A stretch of DNA of 64,000 nucleotides, taken from Ficedula albicollis (taxonomy: Eukaryota > Chordata > Aves > Passeriformes > Muscicapidae). A program made the position numbers and the translations under genes. The stretch lies in NCBI RefSeq assembly GCF_000247815.1, contig NC_021678.1, forward strand, positions 5,433,026-5,497,025, given 5' to 3'. Positions within the stretch are counted from its first letter, which is position 1. Each line of letters starts with the position of its first letter. The notes beneath the pieces were generated by a model. It ran no database searches and was not told the DNA's origin. It saw only the letters and a program-made list of their open reading frames with translations. This document shows, piece after piece, positions 56,166 to 64,000 of this stretch.

Positions 56166-57528
56166 GTCAGTTCCTTATGAACTAGTGTTGTATAGACTGT
56201 TTATTCTCTTTTGTTGCAGAGCCTGTTGATCCACTAGAAGTCTTTCTGTAAAGTGTTAAATTACTTCTTGTGTGTATTGGTTTCTCTTAGATCTTTTTTG
56301 CCTCCTTTTTTGTCAGTAGATACATAATTAGTCATTCAGAAAGCAACTGCTGTGGGGGCTATTTTAGCTCTTTGTCTGCATTTCAGTCTTTTTGTGTGGA
56401 TTGTTGTGGATTGCTTGTGCCTTGCTCCTCAGGGTTAAATCTTGTTCTTCATTTGTGAGACTGGTGCTCAGTCACACCTCCCTGTTTATGGTAACTCATT
56501 GCTGTTAAGACTTGCCTTGATTTGAATGCTTTCTGAAGTCCTCCCTTTGGAAATGGCTTGTCATACTGAGGTAACATCCTATTTTATAGTTTTATCATGA
56601 AAAAGAAAGAGGTGGAGATAAATACTCTGTGTAGTATTTAAAATGAGTATTAATGGAAGTTCCACAATCCATAAGCCCACACATATGTGTGGCTTATCCT
56701 GTGCTCTAATGGGAATGTCTACTTCAGTTTGGAGAGAGGGAAGTATAACAGGACTGACTTGCAAACCTCTGATTTCTGGGTGACCCAGCTGAGTTGCAGT
56801 TGAAAGGAGGAACTACTTGGAGGATTGATTTGGGCTTGGAGCCTTTGGCTTTGACACTGGTGTGCAGGCTGCTTGGTGGAATGCATTGCCTTCCCTGGGA
56901 GGCAGGCACTGTGCCCTGGCACAGTTTTGCAGCCAGATGCTGTGCCAGGAACTGATGCAAGGATAATGCTGTTTTGAAAAGCAGTTCCATGTTTGTCATA
57001 GTCGCATAATGTCAAAGATGGGAAGAATTAGCAAAATCAAGTTTAGCTATTAGGTGGCAAAGCTTTGCCAAATAGATAGTCTTACCCATTTTGTCCCTGG
57101 CTTGCAGTGACAGGCCTCCTACACTGAAGATTTTAGGGAGCTAATGTCAGTATTTTCCCTCACTGAGAACAGCTGTTAATGCTTTAATGCTGGAGGCTGC
57201 TTCAGCAGCACTTCACTGGCTGAAGTCTGTGTGTGCACATATGTGTGCATCCATCTGACGTGGCTTGGGATATATGCCAAACATTATTTACCCTGGTGGG
57301 AACACACAGTCAGAGGCTTTTTATAGTACGTGTTAACCAGCCAGGAAAATTTTAGTAAAATGTGTCAGAAGTTTGAACAAGCAATATAAAGAAGGAGGCT
57401 TCTCTTCAGTTTTCTTACAAGGAGGACTTTCTCCTTTCTGTTGATTGCAATTCTACGTGTGAAAGCAGAAGTACAACAGCATCCCTCACTGTGGCTTAAT
57501 TTCTGATGCTGTAGGATTCATGTAAACC

Positions 57529-57686
57529 GTGTTGCTTCTTTGGCACTCTCTTAAACAACATTCCGAACCACTCTGACATCTCTATATAAATAGGACTTTA
57601 TCTTACTGTGTTGCTTCTTTGGCACTCTCTTAAAAAACATTCTGAACCACTCAGACATCTCTATATAAATAGGACTTTATCTTACA
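57529..57686. repeat. Two-copy tandem duplication, unit 79 bp
   Basis: GTGTTGCTTCTTTGGCACTC recurs at an offset of 79 bases with about three substitutions. Confidence 0.9.
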
Positions 57687-57881
57687 CCATTTTTTCTGGA
57701 ACAAGTAGTTGTTTTTACAGTTGCTGAATGTAACAGAGAATCCCCTGGTTTTTCCCTGCTTCAGTAGGAATGTTAGAGGTTTAAATGTTCCAGATTCAGA
57801 TACTTATCAATGACTTCACATATCACTTCATGATCACAGGAGTGAATGAATATGCAATTATTGTTACCTTCAGACAGTTCC

Positions 57882-58038
57882 TGGCACCATCAAGTGGGAT
57901 GCCATGTTACGACAGTTCCATGAGAAGATAGATTAAGTAGATACATACTGTTTTGTTGTATGGCACCATGAAGTGGGATGCCATGTTACGACAGTTCCGT
58001 GAGAAAATAGATTAAGTAGATACATACTGTTTTGTTGT
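57882..58038. repeat. Two-copy tandem duplication, unit 79 bp
   Basis: TGGCACCATCAAGTGGGATG recurs at an offset of 79 bases with about three substitutions. It directly abuts the next duplication. Confidence 0.9.
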
Positions 58039-58188
58039 CTTGATATACTTAGGTTTGTGACCAGTTGGATATTTAGATGTTTTAGGTGCTTCAAAAACTA
58101 CTGAATAGCTTATCTTGATATACTTAGGTTTGCGACCAGTTGGATATTTAGATGTTTTAGGTGCTTCAAAAACTACTGAATAGCTTAT
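58039..58188. repeat. Two-copy tandem duplication, unit 75 bp
   Basis: CTTGATATACTTAGGTTTGT recurs at an offset of 75 bases with one substitution (GTGACC versus GCGACC). Confidence 0.9.
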
Positions 58189-59037
58189 AAGTTTAGTATT
58201 TATCTGAAGGAACATTTGAAAACGTGTGCCTACTACAGTGTTAAAAAAAAAAATGCCTTAAATGTGTTAAATTCTTCCTATGGTGTGTTCCTTAGTTTAA
58301 ATTGCTGGAGTGAGCAAACCTGGTAGAAGGCTTGGAAAAATGTCTTAAAATTAGCAGTTCAATGGATAGGACACAAGATGGGGGATTGAAAGAGAAATTG
58401 CTTTCTTTCTGCCCCAAAATCACATAGCAAGTCGGTTACCAGTTGCTTGTCCAGACATTTTTTGCTCTTGTTCTTTTGTGTTTTCTTTACGCTGTATATT
58501 TTGGGAGAGTCTTCCTTAAATGTTTTAGAAAACCTCTCTCTCCTTTCAGTTAGGCCCTCTCACTGGCAAAAATGATTTTCAGCCAGTTCTAGGGTTTCAT
58601 GGTTGCTTTAATGTGACATAAATCCATGATGCAACTTCCCTCTCCATTGTGCCACCAGTACCACTGATGTAGCTGCATTGTAAGCTGAATCAGAGAAATG
58701 ACTTGGTTAGAAGTTCATCTTTTTGGCTTGTCTGGTGAACTTTGGTGGAAAACAGACACTTCCAATTGGAGTGTGGATTGTCTCAAATTAGATGAGCCAT
58801 ACAGTCACAGCCTAATTATGTCTCTTTTCCATGGCAGGATTCATCAAGGGAGGCTCATGGCCTTAATAGCAACTGTAAAGGATTTCAGCCTATGATAAAT
58901 TGGCAACTGACTAAATGTTGTAAAGGGAATACACTTTGAAATTTGGAGGTAATTGGCGAGGGCCTGTGCTACAGATACAGCTATTTCAGCATTGTTAAAA
59001 CTCTTTTTGTTAATGTGAAAAGTAGCTGTTGAATGCA

Positions 59038-59135
59038 AGTCCTTGTCACTGGATACCCGGACAGACAGCCTGTATATGCAGAGAAAGTCCTTGTCACACT
59101 GCATACCCGGACAGACAGCCTGTATATGCAGAGAA
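59038..59135. repeat. Two-copy tandem duplication, unit 48-50 bp
   Basis: AGTCCTTGTCACTGGATACC recurs about 48 bases later with a 2-base insertion and one or two changes. Confidence 0.9.
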
Positions 59136-59357
59136 ATGTTACTAACCAAAAGCGGTCTGAAAGACCTTAGCTCTGTCTGTATGTAACATAAGGGAAGTAA
59201 AACATTGGCAGTACTGTTTTGCAGATAAGGAGTTGTATGCCTGGAAAATGTTTCTAACCAAAACCGGTCTGAAAGACCTTAGCTCTGTCTGTATGTAACA
59301 TAAGGGAAGTAAAACATTGGCAGTACTGTTTTGCAGATAAGGAGTTGTATGCCTGGA
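59134..59357. repeat. JMJD1C: 112-bp tandem duplication that copies a 3' splice site
   Basis: The unit from AAATGTTACTAACC to GTATGCCTGG is present twice at an offset of 112 bases, with about two substitutions near its start (TTACT versus TTTCT and AAGCGG versus AACCGG). Each copy has TTTTGCAG followed by the first 20 or so bases of the exon, so two acceptors exist, after 59224 and after 59336. Only the second continues into the true exon. Confidence 0.93.
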
Positions 59358-59426
59358 TGAAGTGTGTGAAGGGGCAGCCTCATGATCACAAGCACCTGAT
59401 GCCAACACAGATTATTCCAGGCTCTG
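59337..59426 (+). CDS. JMJD1C: JMJD1C coding exon, zinc-finger region continued
   Basis: The exon encodes [19 protein letters not shown] through Q-I-I-P-G-S and one base, after completing Asp. It is a conserved His/Cys-containing segment that follows the C6 finger. The acceptor at 59336 is chosen because it continues into the conserved peptide. The duplicated upstream acceptor (59224) would give 31 extra codons' worth of intronic sequence and hit an in-frame TAA at 59296-59298. Confidence 0.96.
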
Positions 59427-60762
59427 GTAAGACCATTTCCCAGGTCTTTCTGTGAAGAGGGACCAGAATTGTTTCTTGAAACTTCTAATTTTCCATTTAA
59501 AAGCCTGGGAATTGGGTTAAATTGTTGCAAAAAGGCAAGTGATTCTGAGCACAGATGATGATGAGAGTAAGAGGAGTGTGCTGACAGATGTGTAAAGGGG
59601 TTTTGGGGACAGTGAAGAAATTGAAGGTTCTGGGCAGTTGGCAGCACTGGGCACAGATGATGATGAGAGTAAGAGGAGTGTGCTGACAGATGTGTAAAGG
59701 GGTTTTGGGGACAGTGAAGAAATTGAAGGCCATTTTCATGATGAGTTTTTTTCAGAGCAGAATAAAACAATCAGAATGTACTTAATAAATCTGATGTTAG
59801 CTGTTAAAATCTTTAAATAGTACTACTGAGGCAACAGATTTTTGGGTATTAGTTTTTTATTGCTGTCTATCCTGTACCCAAAAAGAAAAGAAGGGTTTTG
59901 ATTCAGATGGTTGAGCAAAACGCAGTGAATGAGCTCATCATAATTGAAAAACTAAGCAGGAATCATAACTAGATTCTAGATCCAGCTAGATTCAGAATTC
60001 TGCTTACAACCAAGTAAGTTCTCTGAAGTAGTGCCATTAGGTCTGGTGTAGTGGTTGTTGGCACAAAATTTCCATCAGCATTGATACAGACCAGAAAATA
60101 GAAAACTGAAGTGTGCCCTTAAATGCACTAAGTAAATTCTAAGGTTATTTTAAGCTGAAAATACAGAACCAATATTCTGTGGGTTGTTGCATGTTAGTTC
60201 AGGTAGAAGTGAAGGTTGGGTAGATATCATAACCAACTCAAATTGTGACATTTCCCAGAACAAGTTCTAGACTGAAACTGGTTTTAATTTTAAGTTGTGA
60301 AAGTGAACCACTCATCTGGAAACAGCACAATGAAGACTGCCTACTTAACCTCAGTTTTGTTCTTCCATGCATACCCATTACCAAATAGCCTTCATTTATG
60401 CTCACATACTGATTTTTTTGTCAAGACGTGGCTCACTTCTGTCTGTAGCTGATGGTTTTATTGAATGAAGCAATGATATACCCATTGAACAATGAGAAGT
60501 AAATAATTACTGGCTTGCCTGATGTGTTCCATGCAATGGGAATGCAGACTAAAGCTTACGTTATTCAGAAGAGTAGTGTGCAATTATTTAATTTAACGTC
60601 TCTCTGCACAAGCTTAAAGATAAACTGGGTAGTCATTTTGGAGTAGTTTTTGGGGTTAAATTCAGCATTTTTAATAGTTTAAAACATCACAGTGTGTGTG
60701 TTGTAAAGAGGGTCACAGAATGACTGACAGCTACTGATGGTTTTCTTCTTAATTGTCTTCAG
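59427..60762. other. JMJD1C: JMJD1C intron (1.3 kb)
   Basis: The intron contains one tandem duplication (59549-59729, listed separately). Nothing else is recognised. Confidence 0.85.
59549..59729. repeat. Two-copy duplication, about 79 bp at an offset of 102 bp
   Basis: GCACAGATGATGATGAGAGT starts both copies (59549 and 59651). They are identical for about 79 bases, separated by a 23-base spacer. Confidence 0.9.
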
Positions 60763-60890
60763 TTTTGACAGATCTTTTAGATGCTATGCACAATATTAGA
60801 GAAAAATTTGAAATTAAATCCCATTGTCAGTGTACCACCAAGCAGATCACACAAGCTGGCAAGCTCCCTGCAATGAATGGTGTGTCTCAG
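60763..60890 (+). CDS. JMJD1C: JMJD1C coding exon with an LXXLL motif
   Basis: The exon completes Val and encodes L-T-D-L-L-D-A-M-H through M-N-G-V-S-Q. L-T-D-L-L (60765-60779) fits the LXXLL nuclear-receptor box pattern, although the family's annotated motif is a later one. It also contains C-Q-C-T-T-K. It is more divergent from the human sequence in the middle (N-I-R-E-K-F-E-I-K). Borders are CTTCAG|TT and CAG|GTGAGT (phase 0). Confidence 0.95.
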
Positions 60891-61071
60891 GTGAGTCTAA
60901 AATGTATGTGTATATTGCATCTTGTTCAAGTGTTCCGGTTATGGTGGATTTTTGAATTTAAATACTACTAGTTGCATTTTAGTTTGTGTATGCGAGGGTT
61001 AAATGCTGGCCATGTCTTTGAAATGCATTAAAGTGAAGCTATGTAGTTAAAAATAAATCTGTTCTTTACAG

Positions 61072-61285
61072 GTTTTGCAGAATGTCCTTAACCACAGTAA
61101 TAAAATTTCTCTGTGTATGCCTGAGTCTCAACAGCAGAATACTCCTCAAAAGTCTGAGACAAATGGTAACACAAGTCCAAGAAGTGATGTGAGCACAGAC
61201 AGCAAGTTAACACCACCTGAATCCCAGTCCCCACTGCATTGGCTGGCTGATCTTGCAGAGCAAAAAGCCAGAGAAGAAAAAAAAG
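61072..61285 (+). CDS. JMJD1C: JMJD1C coding exon
   Basis: The exon encodes V-L-Q-N-V-L-N-H-S-N-K-I-S-L through K-A-R-E-E-K-K and one base. It contains the conserved L-T-P-P-E-S-Q-S-P-L-H-W-L-A-D-L-A-E-Q-K block, identical to human. The donor G|GTGTGT is weaker than the others in this gene. A CR1 insertion begins only about 60 bases downstream. Confidence 0.95.
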
Positions 61286-61339
61286 GTGTGTGTTTGAAAT
61301 TGTCATATCATGTCTGTGACTTTGGGGGCACTACTGGTA

Positions 61340-62521
61340 TGTTGCAGATGACACTAAGCTGGGAGCGTGTGTCCATCTGTTGGAAGGTAGGAGGGCTGTG
61401 CAAAGAGACCTGGAAGAGTTGGATGGATGAGCAGAGTCCAGTAAGATGAAGTTTAACAAGTGCTAGTGCCAAGTCCTGCATTTTGGCCACAAAAGCCCCC
61501 TGCAATGCTGTAGGCTGGGGACAGTGTGGCTGCACAGTGCCCGGGCAGAAAGGGACCTGGGGTACTGGTCAGCAGCCGATTGAACATGAGCCAGCAGTGT
61601 GCCCTGGTGGCCAGGAAGGCCAAGGGCACCTGGCCTGTGTCAGGAACAGTGTGGCCAGCTGGACCAGGGAGGTTGTTCTTCCCCTGTACTCGGCACTGGT
61701 GAGGCCACAGCTTGAGTGCTGTGTCCAGTTGTGGGCTCCCAGTTTAGGAAGGATGCTAGTGCCAAGTCCTGCATTTTGGCCACAAAAGCCCCCTGCAATG
61801 CTGTAGGCTGGGGACAGTGTGGCTGCACAGTGCCCGGGCAGAAAGGGACCTGGGGTACTGGTCAGCAGCCGATTGAACATGAGCCAGCAGTGTGCCCTGG
61901 TGGCCAGGAAGGCCAAGGGCACCTGGCCTGTGTCAGGAACAGTGTGGCCAGCTGCACCAGGGAGGTTGTTCTTCCCCTGTACTCGGCACTGGTGAGGCCA
62001 CAGCTTGAGTGCTGTGTCCAGTTGTGGGCTCCCAGTTTAGGAAGGACGTTGAGACACTTGAACATGTCCAAAGGAGGGCAAAGAGGCCTGGGAGGAACAA
62101 CTGAGGGAGCTGGGCTTGTTTGGAGGAACAACTGGGGGAGCTGGGCTTGTTTAGCCTGGAGAAAAGGAGACTCAGAGGTGACCTTATCACTCTCTACAAC
62201 TTCCTGAAAGGTGGTTGTGGTCAGGTGGGGATTGGTCTCTTTTTCCAGGCAACAGCTGACAAAACGAGAGGACACAGTCTTAAGCTGCACCAAGGGAAAT
62301 TTAGGTTGGATGTTACAAATTTTTTTGTTTTTTTACTGAAAGAGTGATAAAGCACTGGAATTGTCTGCCCAGGGAGGTGGTGGAGTCACCATCCCTGGAT
62401 GTGTTTAAAAAAAGATTGGATGTGGCACTCAGTGCTATGGTTTAGTTGAGGTGGTGTTAGGGCATGGGTTGGACTTGATCTTAAAGGTCTCTTCCAAGCT
62501 AGTGATTCCATGTGATTCTGT
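61340..62521 (+). mobile_element. CR1 LINE 3' fragment, same strand as JMJD1C
   Basis: The sequence follows the avian CR1 3' end in order: GCAGATGACACTAAGCTGGG, a TGAACATGAGCCAGCAGTGT block, TGTACTCGGCACTGGTGAGG, AGCCTGGAGAAAAGGAGACT, CCCAGGGAGGTGGTGGAGTC, and a terminal GATTCCATGTGATTCTGTA. CR1 is the dominant non-LTR retrotransposon of birds, and 5' truncation is usual. The reverse transcriptase reading frame is broken, so the element is not mobile. It carries an internal 293-bp duplication and, at about 62094-62151, a further duplication of about 29 bases. Confidence 0.93.
61461..62046. repeat. 293-bp tandem duplication inside the CR1
   Basis: TGCTAGTGCCAAGTCCTGCA occurs at 61461 and again at 61754. 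The two 293-base copies are nearly identical (for example GCTGGACC versus GCTGCACC). No standard CR1 contains this duplication, so it arose after insertion or in assembly. Confidence 0.92.
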
Positions 62522-62943
62522 AATTGAATTAATAAAACAAAGTAATGCCATTTGCTGTTCACAAAAAGAAAAGATAGTGTTTTTTTCTCTACTGATTGCA
62601 ACCTTGAAACTGCAATGCCTTTCCCTGGTGGCATCAGAATCTGTCACTCTAAGATCCACAGGGTGGAATGCATGTGTCCTGTGGAAGTATTTCCCTCTAC
62701 AGCATATCTCACTCAGCACAGGTACTCAGCTTGTCTTAAAAGGTGAGGAAGGGCCTTTGCTTGGTCACATGGTTTGACTGTGTTTTATAGGATGTATTTC
62801 ATCCTCTGGTGTGTTTCCAGGTGAATAAAGCACTAGTGCTGCACAGTCTGTTACCACCACTAGGAAATGCAGGATGCTGGTGCTGTTCTATGTGTGTACC
62901 ATAATACAACAGTGTAAACTTGAAATGATAATTTTTGTTTTAG

Positions 62944-63158
62944 AGAACAAAGAATGTCCTTCTGGAAAACATTCAAAGGAAGGGAAAGACCAGGATAATT
63001 TGGAGTCCCCAAACTGTAAAAGTTCTCCTCCTGCGTCCCAGAACAACGAGCAGGGCTCGACTTTACGAGATCTGTTAACTACAACAGCAGGCAAACTGCG
63101 TCTGGGTTCTACAGATGCTGGCATTGCTTTTGCTCCAGTTTACTCTACAGGAACAGCA
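62944..63158 (+). CDS. JMJD1C: JMJD1C coding exon with the LXXLL receptor box
   Basis: The exon completes Glu and encodes N-K-E-C-P-S-G-K-H through A-P-V-Y-S-T-G-T-A. L-R-D-L-L at 63063-63077 is the LXXLL motif annotated in human JMJD1C, through which such proteins contact nuclear receptors. The flanking S-T-L-R-D-L-L-T-T-T-A-G-K-L-R block is conserved, and the first third is more variable. Borders are TTTTAG|AG and GCA|GTAAGT (phase 0). Confidence 0.96.
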
Positions 63159-63420
63159 GTAAGTAACAAGATGCACAGTTTTTCTCTTAGGATCTGAAAA
63201 TCTCTGTCAATCTGTTCTGACACATTACAGTTAGAGCAATCTGATAGGTGTATTGCTTTAAATACTCATTCCTAATTAAAACTTCAAATGTGCATACATA
63301 TTAACATTTTGGTTTTATATATGATGACAATTGATACAACATCAGAAATGTTATTCTCATTCAAAAGGAATTGCATTAGGTTGCTTTACATTGTTTAAGC
63401 ATGCATTTGTTTTCTAATAG

Positions 63421-63699
63421 AGTGGAAAGAGTGGAAGGACTATGCCAAACATTCTTGATGACATAATTGCTTCAGTAGTAGAAAACAAGATTCCGCCAAA
63501 TAGAGCACCAAAGATAAATGTAAAATCTGAAATAAAAGATGAGCCAAAGGATGATAAGAAATGTATTCAGGATGACTGCAGTAAACGGTACAGTGATATC
63601 CAGTATTCGTGGATCTGTGATAAGCATGTTCTGTGGCTCAGAGACCATAAAAACAGCAACAACTGGAAGCTCTTCAAAGAGTGCTGGAAACAAGGAAGG
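63421..63699 (+). CDS. JMJD1C: JMJD1C coding exon (last in window)
   Basis: The 279-base, 93-codon exon encodes S-G-K-S-G-R-T-M-P-N-I-L-D-D-I-I-A-S-V-V-E-N-K through N-W-K-L-F-K-E-C-W-K-Q-G-R. The ends match human JMJD1C closely and the middle (K-S-E-I-K-D-E-P-K-D-D) is variable and acidic/basic. TCTAATAG precedes it and AGG|GTAAGT follows in phase 0. The JmjC domain is encoded further downstream, outside the window. The last codon is Arg where I recall Gln in the human protein. Confidence 0.95.
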
Positions 63700-64000
63700 G
63701 TAAGTATTAAGCAGATTGGTCGGTAAGGTGACATCCACATGAGCTCTGGGGAGTTGTGTATTAAAGAACAGAAATGCCTAACTCCATGTTTCTAACTGGG
63801 GGCAAAAAAAGATTGTCAGGTATACTTCACAGCTAAACCTTGTGTAGTTAAACTTGAGTTACCCAGTAATAATAAATAGGACATTTCTGTTGTGGAATTT
63901 CAGATTCCAAAAAGAGGTGACACCTTTGGATATGGGTGCTTCTGGAGGAAGTGTTAACAGCTCAGTAAGGCCAAGGTCTTCCATGTGTGTTCCAGACACA
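63700..64000. other. JMJD1C: Start of the next JMJD1C intron, cut by the window edge
   Basis: Intronic sequence after GTAAGT. The next expected peptide (P-A-V-V-S-G-V-H-K-K in human) is not present before the window ends. Confidence 0.85.

Larger units (their letters stand above)
56166..59336. other. JMJD1C: JMJD1C intron (3.2 kb) rich in tandem duplications
   Basis: Five separate two-copy tandem duplications lie between 57529 and 59357. The last one copies the 3' splice site and reaches into the next exon. The first 1.3 kb contains no repeat that I recognise and no gene. Confidence 0.85.
61286..62943. other. JMJD1C: JMJD1C intron (1.7 kb), mostly CR1
   Basis: About 1.2 kb of the intron is a CR1 LINE fragment. 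The remaining 420 bases before the next exon show no feature. Confidence 0.88.

Overview
This window is vertebrate nuclear DNA, almost certainly from a bird and quite possibly a songbird. It is dominated by one gene on the + strand: JMJD1C (KDM3C, TRIP8), a large JmjC-family chromatin protein and nuclear-receptor coregulator. The evidence for a bird is a CR1 LINE 3' end with the typical avian tail (about 61340-62521), an avian-type retroviral LTR (20564-22252), sparse ancient MIR relics and compact introns. There are no bacterial-style genes, operons or CRISPR arrays.

Layout. Positions 1-8600 show no recognisable gene, only short tandem duplications. A CpG island (about 8700-10640) follows. 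It contains an ETS-type site and a possible non-coding first exon ending at a GT donor at 9583, and it is damaged by an N gap and two artefactual poly-G runs. Sixteen coding exons follow between 14988 and 63699: 14988-15101, 34374-34479, 39196-39320, 41125-41268, 41386-41572, 41660-43323, 46471-46643, 46955-49152, 52991-53192, 54863-55077, 56013-56165, 59337-59426, 60763-60890, 61072-61285, 62944-63158 and 63421-63699. Each has AG/GT borders and the phases join without a break over 6207 bases (2069 codons). From what I know of the human protein (about 2540 residues), this covers roughly residue 110 to 2180. The first two coding exons (about 110 residues) are not found, and the JmjC catalytic domain lies beyond the right edge.

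Inferred gene logic. The CpG island lies directly upstream of the third coding exon of the long form, so it may be the internal promoter of the shorter isoform. The first in-frame ATG in the visible exon chain is at 34474, which is where the known 2358-residue human isoform begins. The visible protein has a Tudor-like N-terminal stretch, two very large disordered Ser/Lys-rich exons, a conserved basic block, a C6 zinc finger (exon 56013-56165) and LXXLL receptor-binding motifs (60765-60779 and 63063-63077).

The introns hold a solo LTR with a 373-bp internal duplication, a three-copy mosaic repeat (26838-28379), a CR1 element with a 293-bp internal duplication, two MIR relics, and many two-copy tandem duplications. 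One duplication copies a 3' splice site together with the start of its exon. Four poly-G tracts, two of them preceded by N plus poly-A, look like sequencing or gap-filling artefacts. I found no convincing new biological system. The observations most worth checking are the duplicated splice acceptor, the hidden promoter or first exon, and a minus-strand gene-like relic at 30.2-33.6 kb.
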